A DNA stretch of 64,000 bases from Anaeromyces robustus (taxonomy: Eukaryota > Neocallimastigomycota > Neocallimastigomycetes > Neocallimastigales > Neocallimastigaceae). The stretch is taken from NCBI GenBank assembly GCA_002104895.1, contig MCFG01000023.1, forward strand, positions 270,854 through 334,853. Direction: 5' to 3'. Positions 50,525-60,498 of this stretch are shown here, in pieces. A program made the position numbers and the translations under genes. Position 1 is the stretch's first letter; each line of letters opens with the position of its first letter. The notes under the pieces are model-generated. The model worked only from the letters and a program-made list of their open reading frames with translations, had not been told where the DNA came from and ran no database searches.

Positions 50525-51813
50525 TTTTATTTTATTTATATTAGTTATATGTTTGTTTATTTATTAATTAATATAATAAAATAATAAAAACCAATATATA
50601 TTGGTGATGATTTGAATGTACTTTATATATGTTTAAACAATTTTATGCTTAGATATTATAATTAAAGAGTTTTATTTTATTTTATATATATTATATATAT
50701 ATGTATATAATACAACACACTATATATATTGTTTTTTTTTTTATTATCTTTTTAAAATGTTTTAAACTTTCTTAATGCTATATGTTTAATACTATCTATA
50801 TGTAATATCTCAATTTCTGAGGAGGTTATCTAAATGCGGTTATTTTTTTAATAAAATGAAATGTAACAATCAAATATATAGCTGTTCGAATATCTTAATT
50901 ATAATTAGTAAAAAAAAAAATACATTACGATTCAAAATTTATTTTTTCATATAAAGAAGGTTTAAATAGATTTAAACCTTTCCTATATATAAAGAAAGGA
51001 ATTAACTATTATATAGTGATAAATTAAATTTTCTATATATATATAAATAAAAGGAATAAACTATATTATATAATAAATTGTAGTTGTTTTTTATAAAATG
51101 ATGAATTGTAGTTAGAGAGAGTATAATTTATTATATAAAATTTAATTCATAAATTAAATATTATATATTAAATTATGTTATTTCTATCTGTAATTTAATG
51201 AAGTATTATTCTTTACAATATCATATAATAACTATGAGCTATTTATTATATATTTATCTATGTATATATGTATAGAAAATATATAATAACATATTATTAA
51301 AAATATGTATGATTATCTATTATAAAATTGATTTTGATAGGTTTAATAAATGTTATAGAGATTAAATATTAGAAGGTTAGATTACTATGTTTTTAATTTT
51401 TTAACAAAATTAAAAATAATTAAAAATTATTAGAAATTAATATTAATTTATTTTTAAAATTATAAAGAATATTCTTTTCAAATGAAATAAATAAAAAAAT
51501 TTTTTTTTTTAAAAAAAAAAAAGCATAAAGAATAAAATTGAAAAAAAAAAATTAAGGAATAAAAAAAAAATAAATAAATATATAAATCATAATATAAAAA
51601 TTGTAATATAAACGAAAAGGTATATAAAGGTAAAAAAATGCTTTTTCTTTCTTTTAGTTTTTTAATAAAATATAAAAAATAATAAAATATTTATTTTAAT
51701 AATAATAATATTATTATTATTTATATATATAGTTTATATTGTTTTTTCTTTCAAATAATTTTTTAAATAATAAATATAAAAAAAAAAAATTATTTTCTTA
51801 TTTTTTAATAATT
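50277..51813. other. Intergenic, upstream of the REC114-like gene
   Basis: A/T-rich with a TTTA array (50491-50525), a perfect AAGGTTTAAAT hairpin (50957-50980) and no gene. The last ~200 bp should contain the promoter and 5' UTR of the next gene. Confidence 0.6.
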
Positions 51814-52817
51814 ATGATATCAACTTGGAATATTAAAAAATTTTCTAGATGTAAAATAATTTTAAAAAATATTTCATCATCTACAATTCAACAAAATAAC
51901 AACAACAACAACAATAATAATAATGTATGGAATCATTATTTTGATGCAGATTTAAATATTATTTTTCTATTAGATAATACCAGTAATGTTCATTATGGTA
52001 CTTTAAAAGTTGTTAAAAAGAATTATCAAGATGTTTTGGTAATAATAAATTATATATATATATTATTCTTTTTATTATTTAAATAATAATAATATTATTA
52101 ATATTTTTATTTATATATTATAGGAAACTATATGTTTAACTAAAAAAAATATTGAAATAATGAATATTAATTTAATTAGAAAAAGTAATCTCATTGGAAT
52201 ACAATATATAACAAAAGATGAGGTAATATTTACAATAATAAATTAATAAGTAATACTAATACTAATATTAAATAAATTAATAATAAATATATAATAATAA
52301 TAAATATATAATAATAATAATAAATATATAATAATAATAATAATAAATATATAATAATAATTATGATAAAGTTACATGTGTTTTTAGTCAATTTATATAA
52401 TCATTTATTATAAATTTCAAGATATTATTTTATAATTAATAAAAGTTTATATATATATACATATTTATATATATAAATTATATAATTATGTAGGAAGTTA
52501 AAATTCAATTTACATTTTATAATGATAATGATTCTTTATCATTTTTTAATTTCTTTTCTCCTTACATTCCTTATAAAGTTTTATCAGATGATTATAATAT
52601 TACTGCAGAATCGATAAGTCAACAACAACCATCACCACCACCACAACTACCACCACCATCACAATTTATTTCTAATTCTAATTCAACTATCCCAAATACT
52701 TATTTAAATCATTCAACAGAAATGACTTCAAATATTATTTCTAATATTGTTACCAATTCAAGAATCAATAATAATTATTCTTCTATTAATGGTAAAATCA
52801 AATAATAATAATAATAA

Positions 52818-52881
<64 letters not shown>

Positions 52882-53013
52882 AATTAAATTGGTATTTTTT
52901 TTCTTTTTTAATTTTTTTTTGTACAATTAGATAATATTTATACTTCTAATAATTCAAATATGACATTATATCCTTTAAATAATATTTCTTCTTCACAACC
53001 AAAAGATAGTCAT

Positions 53014-53054
<41 letters not shown>

Positions 53055-53414
53055 TAATAATAATAATAATAACAATGAAAATAATAATAATAACAATGAA
53101 AATAATATTATCAATAATAATTTATCATCGGATATAATTAATTATGATAACAACAACAACAACAATAATAATGAAAAAAGAAATAAAAATAAAAGTTCAA
53201 GTATAAATGAAACTTTTTCTAAATCCTTAGATTTAGACAGTACTCATCTTTCCTCATTAAATCAACAACAAACTTTAGATGAACAAATTTCACAATATTT
53301 AAATTTACCCGATTATCAATTATTAAAATTTATTTTTGAAATATTGGATAATTCTAATTTTATGGAATTAGTTGAAAAAATTAATAATTTATTCTCTTCT
53401 TATATTTCTGAATG

Positions 53415-53415
<1 letters not shown>
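51814..53415 (+). CDS. REC114: REC114-like meiotic recombination protein
   Basis: Four exons (51814-52038, 52124-52222, 52494-52791, 52931-53415) give 368 residues. The N-terminal ~140 residues read as a PH-like fold of short beta strands (WNIKKFSRCKIIL, LNIIFLLDNTSNVHYGTLKV, ESTICLT-like turn, VKIQFTFYND) like the REC114 N-domain. A low-complexity centre (Pro/Gln then long poly-Asn tracts) leads to a C-terminal amphipathic helical segment (323-368, including LLKFIFEILDNSNFMELVEK) resembling the REC114 C-terminal helix that binds MEI4. REC114 with MEI4 and MER2 assembles on chromosome axes and activates SPO11 to make meiotic double-strand breaks. The family is fast-evolving; this call rests on pattern and layout, not alignment. 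The upstream in-frame ATG at 51739 is disfavoured because it adds a Lys/Phe low-complexity lead. Confidence 0.55.
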
Positions 53416-53447
<32 letters not shown>

Positions 53448-53451
53448 AAAG

Positions 53452-53491
<40 letters not shown>

Positions 53492-53825
53492 TATTAATAA
53501 AATTTTATTTATTTATCATTAATTAATAATGCTCATAAACAAAAAGAAAAAAAAATTTTTTTCATTTTTATTTAATTTCCAATTTTGGTGTAATATATTT
53601 ATTTTAATTTTAATAATACTTAATACATATTCTAATCTTAAAATCCATCCAATTTAAAACATTTACATTTTTTTTTTTATTTAGGAAATATAAACTATAA
53701 AAACATTTTTTTTTCTTTTTTCTTTTATCTATTTTATGAATAATAATTTTTAAATAATGACTAAATAGTGGAAAAAAATTTTTTTTTTTGTTTTAAACGT
53801 TAACTGAAGGATAGTAAAATTGGTA

Positions 53826-54140
53826 TTACATTAATAAGGATGATTCAGTATCTGTATCATCTGAATCATAATTACCATTAATAAAGAAAATCTATTTTTG
53901 TCTTTCCAAAAAAAAAAAAATAACACAAAATAAATAATTAATTTTTTTTAATAATTTTTAATTTATTTAATATATTTAATTTAATGATTATTTAAAATAT
54001 TATTTTAATAATTATGAATAATATTAAGTTGAATCACATATTTAATTTCTTGCTCATTTATTGGTTCTTTTACTATAATATTGTTGGTAATATATAAGTA
54101 TTTTGTTAATAATGGTTTAATTTGTAAAAAATACAGAATA
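53826..54140 (-). pseudogene. Possible decayed minus-strand gene end
   Basis: On the minus strand, after an AG at 53893-53892, a 22-codon segment reads INGNYDSDDTDTESSLLM and stops: an acidic tail unlike random A/T sequence. Upstream of it (54140-54010) another frame reads YITNNIIVKEPINEQEIKYV before a stop. No start codon and no convincing splice pair joins them. It may be a fragment of a lost gene, or chance. Confidence 0.2.
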
Positions 54141-54224
54141 TATTAACAAAAATAATAATAATAATAAATATTAAAAAACAAACAAAGAAAAAAAAAAAAA
54201 CAAACAAATAAATGAATGAATTAA

Positions 54225-54402
<178 letters not shown>

Positions 54403-56521
54403 GATAAATTAATTAATTTATTTACTTTAATACATTATTAATTTAATAAATAATTAATTTATTTTTTTAACCAAATGATGTAAAAATTTAATTTTTTTTT
54501 TTTTTCATTTTTCCAATTTCTTGGTAATAAATGAAATAATTTTATCTTTTTATTGTTACATTATAATATTTAATATATATATATATTTTTTAAATAATAC
54601 CCCAACTTTAATCAAATAGTATAATGATCAACTTGACTACTAAGCCATTGTTTTATATGATTTCTAATATTTATTAATAAAGGTGTATTCTATCTTATTT
54701 GATAGAATTGAAAATATGAGGGCTTGTATAAATAAATATAGTAGATAATGAGAAGGGAAAAATAAATACATTATTGATTTAGTGAGAGTAGGGTTTCTGG
54801 CTTAATTTAGAAAAAAAAGATTATAAAATTATACCCTGAATGAAACAAAAAAAGAAAAAAAGAAAAAAAAAATAAAATAATATAAAATTAAATTCAATTA
54901 CAAAAAATTAGATTTAATAAAAAAATTTACATAAATTTTGGTTAAATAATATTATTTATTATTAATTATTTATATTTTATATTTTATCATATTTATCAAT
55001 TATTATATTTTAATATTATATACATTTTATGTATATTAATTGCAATTGCTTTTTATTAAAATGTAAATAATAATGGTTTATAAAAATGTATAAATGTTTT
55101 ATGCCTATGCATGCTCATTATCATTAAAAGTATTATATAAATAAAGTTTAATAAAATACAATTAATTAAAAAACAAAACAAAACAAAACATATTAATGTA
55201 AAATTTTTTTTAAAAACCCTAGTTATATCAATGAACATTTGTAATATGTACTATTTTATATATTAATTTTTTATTATTTTATTATAATTCAAAATATTTA
55301 ATAATAATAATAAATAATGATAATAATAATTAAATAATAATAAGTAGTAATAATAATAATAATAATAATAGTTAATAATAGTTAATAATAATAATAATAA
55401 TAATAATTAATAATAATAATAATAAGTAATAATAATAATTAATACTAATAATGATGAATTATGATAATAACAAATAATAATAAATAATAATAATAAATAA
55501 TAAGTAATAATATTGAGGATATTGAAAATATTTTTGGTGTAATTAATTTTTTGTGTTTTGATTCTTTTTTTTTTTTTTTTTTGTTATTAAATTTTATTTA
55601 ATATAATTAAAAAAAAAAATGAAATAAAAATTTTAAATGATAATATATAATAATAATAATAATGGTTAAAAATATAATGAAATATAAATCTATTAATAAA
55701 ATATATTTAAAATTTAGAATTACTATTACTATTTTTTTTGTTTAAATTTTATTGTTACTTTTTATTTTTATTTTATTTTTTATTTTTATTTTTAAATTTT
55801 ATTTTATTTTTTTAATTCTTTGTTTTTATTGGTTTAATATAATAATTGATTATTTAAATGTTAAGTAATTTATGTATAAAAAATAATAAGAATAATAATA
55901 AAATTTAAAAAAGTTTATGTTGAAACTTCCTGTGTAACATTACATCATAATAACTAAAATATTAGTTATTTGACTTATAACAATAATAATCAAGAAAAAT
56001 ATTTTTAAAATAATAAAATAACTAAGAATTAAAAAAAAAAAAAATAACAAAAAAAGAAATAAAACTAATATAGGAAAGAAAGAAAAAACTATTTATTTAC
56101 ATTTAACTACAAAATTATTAATTTGTCTACAATTAATTTTAATATAAATTTTTAAAAATTTTAATGAGAATTAATTATTTTTTTATTAAAATCAAAATAT
56201 TTAAATTATTTATTTTAGTATTATTGTAAATATTATTATTTATCAAAAAGAAAAAAGAAAAAAAAAAATAAATATATAAAGAAATAAATTATTCTATAAT
56301 TTATTTTAAATTTTTAAACAAAAAATTAAATATAAAATAATTAATAAAAGAAAAATAATTAATTATTAATAATAATTAATATAAAATATTAATAATTAAT
56401 AATAAATATAAAATATTAATAATTAATAATATAAATTATAAATATAATATAGAAAATTAATAATTAATAATAATACCATTATAAAAAAAATATAAAGAAA
56501 AGCAATTATTTTAAGACCAAA

Positions 56522-58972
56522 ATGAGATTTGGTACGTATGTTTTTATAACATTATTGTTGTGCCTTTGCTTTAATGCATTTACTCATGCTTTACCAGTTG
56601 AAAGTAAAAGTAAAAAAACAACTAAATTAGAAAAAAGATTTTGTATATTTAGATGTAATTCTTCATCATCTTCTAAGGCATCTTCATCTAAAGCAACCTC
56701 AGCTAAAAAAACTTCATCCAAGGCAACTTCAGCTAAAAAAACTTCATCCAAAGCAACTTCATCCAAAGCTACTTCAGCTAAAGCCACTTCATCTAAAGCC
56801 AGTTCATCTAAAGCTTCACCAACTTCAGGAACTAATAAATCAACAGATCAAGTTGCTCAAGATGTTTTAAGTGGAAAATATGGAAATGGTCAAGAAAGAA
56901 AGGAAAAACTTGAAGCTGAAGGATACAATTATTCTGAAGTTCAATCAAAAGTTAATCAATTAGTTTCTTCTTCATCATCCAAAGCTACTTCATCTAAAGC
57001 AGCTTCATCATCTAAACCAACTTCATCTAAAGCAGCTTCATCATCAAAACCAACTTCATCTAAAGCAGCTTCATCTAAACCAGCCTCATCATCTAAACCA
57101 ACTTCATCTAAACCAGCTTCAACATCTAAACCAACTTCATCTAAACCAGCTTCATCATCTAAACCAACTTCATCTAAACCTGTCTCATCATCTAAACCAA
57201 CTTCATCTAAACCACCTTCAACATCTAAACCAACTTCATCTAAAGCCACTTCATCTAAAGCTTCACCAACTCCAGGAACAAAGAAGACAACAGATCAAAT
57301 TGCTCAAGATGTTTTAGATGGAAAATATGGAAATGGTCAAGAGAGAAAAGAAAAGCTTGAAGCTGAAGGATACAATTATTCTGAAGTTCAATCAAAAGTT
57401 AATCAATTAGTTTCTGGTGGTTCTAATACTGGAGGCTCTACTACTGGAGGTTCTACTTCTGGAGGTTCTACTTCTGGAAGTTCTACTTCTGGTGGTTCTA
57501 CTTCTGGTGGTTCTACTTCTGGAGGTTCTACTAATGGTGGTTCTAGTAAACCAACTTCAAAGAAATCAGTAGAGGAGATTGCTCAAGATGTTTTAGATGG
57601 AAAATATGGAACTGGTCAAGAGAGAAAGGAAAAACTTGAAGCTGAAGGATACAATTATTCTGAAGTTCAAAAAAAAGTTAATCAATTAGTTTCTGGTGGT
57701 TCCAATACTGGAGGTTCTACTACTGGCGGTTCTACTTCTGGTGGTTCAACTACTGGAGGATCTACTTCTGGTGGTTCAACTACTGGAGGATCTACTTCTG
57801 GTGGTTCAACTACTGGAGGATCTACTTCTGGTGGATCTACTACTGGTGGTTCTACTACTGGTAGTTCCAATAATGGTGGTTCAACTTCAACAACTCCAAA
57901 GAAGTCAGTAGAGGAGATTGCTCAAGATGTTATAGATGGAAAATATGGATCTGGTCAAGAGAGAAAGGAAAAACTTGAGGCTGAAGGATACAATTATTCT
58001 GAAGTTCAAAAAAAAGTTAATCAATTAGTCTCTGGTGGTTCCAATACTGGAGGTTCTACTACTGGCGGTTCTACTTCTGGTGGTTCAACTACTGGAGGAT
58101 CTACTTCTGGTGGATCTACTTCTGGTGGTTCTACTACTGGTGGTTCCAATAATGGTGGTTCAACTTCAACAACTCCAAAGAAATCAATAGAGGAAATTGC
58201 TCAAGATGTTATAGATGGAAAATATGGATCTGGTCAAGAAAGAAAGGAAAAACTTGAAGCTGAAGGATACAATTATTCTGAAGTTCAAAAAAAAGTTAAT
58301 CAATTAGTTTCTGGTGGTTCCAATACTGGTGGTTCTACTACTGGTGGTTCTACTACTGGAGGATCTACTACTGGTGGTTCCAATACTGGTGGTTCTACTA
58401 CTGGCGGTTCTAATCAATCAACTACATTGGATAAAATTGAACAAAGTATAACTGATAACTGGAATAAAGAATACAATTATGATACTGGCTATAGATGTGA
58501 TAACTGGGTTGAAGAAGTAATTGATGATGCAGGATTAAAATCTTCTGATTATCTAAAAGCTGGAAAAGCAGCATCAAAAACTGTTCAAAATCATATTGAT
58601 GACCTAACAAAGAATGGAGTAGAAGGTGTTGATTATACAAAAACTTTACCTACTGAGGATGGAGCTTATGTAGTCTTTATGGGTGATGGAAAGAAAAATG
58701 GAGTACATGTAGGAGAACATGCTGCCATTTTAATTGTAAAAAATGGTGTAAAAACTATGTATGATAATTCTTCTGATAATGGAGGAACTCCTGTTTATAA
58801 AACTGATAAAGATGGTAATACTCTTTATAAAACGGATAAAGATGGTAATTCTGTACCAATTGTATCTTATTATGATCAAGGTGTTGCAAAAGTAGAGGTT
58901 ACAGGAAAAAATAATGATAAACAACTTAATGGTTGGTTATATAATTCCTATTATTACCAAAAAATAGAATAA
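56522..58972 (+). CDS. Secreted endolysin-like protein: five CW_7 repeats plus CHAP/NlpC-like domain
   Basis: Intronless, 816 residues. It has a signal peptide (1-23, FITLLLCLCFNAF), then a short pro-region ending in a Kex2-like LEKR (36-39), then FCIFRC. Ser/Thr/Lys/Pro linkers follow, later replaced by GGST linkers. Five near-identical ~42-residue repeats lie at about 107-148, 257-298, 347-391, 460-503 and 553-597 (core: AQDVxxGKYGxGQERKEKLE, AEGYNYSEVQxKVNQLV). They match the CW_7 cell-wall-binding repeat of the Cp-7 phage lysozyme, which binds peptidoglycan. The C-terminal domain (632-816) has Cys659-Asp-Asn-Trp, PTEDGAYVVF and HVGEHAAIL (His729/His733), the Cys/His arrangement of CHAP/NlpC-P60 peptidoglycan hydrolases. 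Inferred role: binding and cutting bacterial cell walls outside the cell. Base composition is much richer in G/C than its flanks. It was probably acquired from bacteria or phage and fitted with fungal secretion and linker sequences. Confidence 0.8.
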   Translation: MRFGTYVFITLLLCLCFNAFTHALPVESKSKKTTKLEKRFCIFRCNSSSSSKASSSKATSAKKTSSKATSAKKTSSKATSSKATSAKATSSKASSSKASPTSGTNKSTDQVAQDVLSGKYGNGQERKEKLEAEGYNYSEVQSKVNQLVSSSSSKATSSKAASSSKPTSSKAASSSKPTSSKAASSKPASSSKPTSSKPASTSKPTSSKPASSSKPTSSKPVSSSKPTSSKPPSTSKPTSSKATSSKASPTPGTKKTTDQIAQDVLDGKYGNGQERKEKLEAEGYNYSEVQSKVNQLVSGGSNTGGSTTGGSTSGGSTSGSSTSGGSTSGGSTSGGSTNGGSSKPTSKKSVEEIAQDVLDGKYGTGQERKEKLEAEGYNYSEVQKKVNQLVSGGSNTGGSTTGGSTSGGSTTGGSTSGGSTTGGSTSGGSTTGGSTSGGSTTGGSTTGSSNNGGSTSTTPKKSVEEIAQDVIDGKYGSGQERKEKLEAEGYNYSEVQKKVNQLVSGGSNTGGSTTGGSTSGGSTTGGSTSGGSTSGGSTTGGSNNGGSTSTTPKKSIEEIAQDVIDGKYGSGQERKEKLEAEGYNYSEVQKKVNQLVSGGSNTGGSTTGGSTTGGSTTGGSNTGGSTTGGSNQSTTLDKIEQSITDNWNKEYNYDTGYRCDNWVEEVIDDAGLKSSDYLKAGKAASKTVQNHIDDLTKNGVEGVDYTKTLPTEDGAYVVFMGDGKKNGVHVGEHAAILIVKNGVKTMYDNSSDNGGTPVYKTDKDGNTLYKTDKDGNSVPIVSYYDQGVAKVEVTGKNNDKQLNGWLYNSYYYQKIE
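56840..58312 (+). repeat. Five near-identical CW_7-coding units
   Basis: Units at about 56840-56965, 57290-57415, 57560-57694, 57899-58030 and 58178-58312. The nucleotide sequence is almost the same across all five, including silent positions in the GAAGGATACAATTATTCTGA segment. Between them lie expanded TCATCTAAACCAACT-type or GGTGGTTCTACT-type linkers. Confidence 0.9.
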
Positions 58973-59500
58973 TCAACCTCAACAAAAATACATGAACTTA
59001 AAATAATAAAATAATAAAAAAAATATAAAAATAAAAAAAAGAATAAAAAAGTAAAAAAAAAAATATTTAAATATATTTTAAAAAAAATAGTAACAATTGT
59101 AATAATAAAGATATTGTTAATATAAATTGCTTTTTAAATAATTTGAATGGTTGATATACAGTTTAATTTAATGGAATTTTTACTATATTCAACTATATAA
59201 ATCAATAATATTATTAATTATTAATAATCCTAAGAGAAAAAAACTTATTTTAAAATTTGAATTAATTTAAATTTTAAAATAAAAATAAGTTAGGATAAAA
59301 TATAAAAAAGGAAAAAAAAATAATGTAAAAAATAATATAAAAAAATGTAAAAAATAATATATAAAAAAAGTAATGTAAAATTTAATATAAAAAAAGTAAA
59401 AAAATAATGTAATATATAATAATATAAAAATAAAAAGAAATAAATTATTAATAATTAAAAATAAATAAAAATAAAATAAACAATAAAAAATAAAATAAAT

Positions 59501-59536
<36 letters not shown>

Positions 59537-59879
59537 AAATAAAATAAAATAAAGAAGATTATTATTTAGTGTTTATTTATATAATATATTTATGAGGCAT
59601 TTAAAATGTACTTTTGATGAATATGTGGTAAATTTCAAAATATTTATTGAATCATTAATTAATGAAATACTTATCAATATTCTGAAAAAATAAAATATTT
59701 TGAAAACAGATTTTTAAATTAAAAAAAAAAGGGAAAGAAATTAATGACCAAACATTTTTCTTTTTTCTTTTTCTTTTCTTTTTTTTTTTTTTTTAATTTT
59801 GATTTATATTTATCTTTTTTCTTCTGCTAAAAATACAAATTGTATTATATATATCTATCTTTCAAAATTAAACTTGTAA
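58973..59879. other. Intergenic A/T-rich spacer
   Basis: 3' flank of the lysin gene. Contains AATTTAAATTTTAAAAT-type inverted pieces near 59255-59285, repeated TAATATAAAAAAxGTAA units at 59330-59410, and an A-run at about 59504-59534. No gene. Confidence 0.65.
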
Positions 59880-59894
59880 ATGATGTTTTTAATT

Positions 59895-59980
59895 CCTCTT
59901 CTGAGGACCTGTACTTCCATTCATTTGGAATGCTCAGAAGAGGGTAAATGCCTGTCGATACATGGCGACGTTAAGGGCAT
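59895..59980 (+). other. Consecutive perfect hairpins ahead of the LINE ORF
   Basis: Stem 1: CCTCTTCTGA (59895-59904) pairs with TCAGAAGAGG (59934-59943), with an inner TTCCA/TGGAA stem. Stem 2: AAATGCC pairs with GGCATTT further on, enclosing GTCG/CGAC. The stems are adjacent, so the segment could fold as one structured RNA. It could be a 5' UTR element of the retrotransposon (ribozyme, internal entry or promoter) or an unrelated RNA. Confidence 0.5.
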
Positions 59981-60498
59981 TTTTATGAAGTCTCCTCAAT
60001 AATTGTTCTTTCTTCTAATAATATGTATAAGCTGGATATGCAGGAAATGAGATATTTGTATTTTCTTTTAAATTTATCTTTCATGTATTTCTGTATATTA
60101 TCACTGTATGAATCTATTGTAATTGCTTTAATTATTGTATGAGCTTGATTCACTCAAAAGCATGTGCTTATACTTTATTAGAATTTAGAATAGTTATTTT
60201 TGAGTTCTTCACCTTTAACTTTTTTTTTTTTATTTTTCATGAATTTAAGAATTTACAAGATTTCAAATATATTTACATTCGCAAAAAGAGATTTTTATAA
60301 CAACTATCAATATTCTACAAGTGTTTTTATAATAGAGTAAAGAAGATAAACAATTGATAAATTTAAACAAAAGAAAAAAAAAAAAGAAAAAATTTACATT
60401 CAGTTATTACTAGTCTACATTTTTAACTCGATTTTTTTAGTTTAGTACTTTCATTTTACTTTTTTTATTTTTTTCATCAATATTAAATATAGATCATA

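Noticed and set aside
54600-54665. tRNA-like A-box (minus-strand TGGCTTAGTAGTCAAG)
   Set aside because: No acceptable acceptor stem or T-arm; only a loose resemblance.
57682-57870. Minus-strand and out-of-frame ORFs rich in Pro/Glu/Val, Leu or Asp across the lysin gene
   Set aside because: They are antisense or frame-shifted readings of the repetitive linkers; the plus-strand 816-codon frame explains the region.
59895-59943. Hammerhead ribozyme (CTGAGGA resembles the CUGANGA core)
   Set aside because: The core match lies inside a perfect stem and the required GAAA and third helix are not in the right places.
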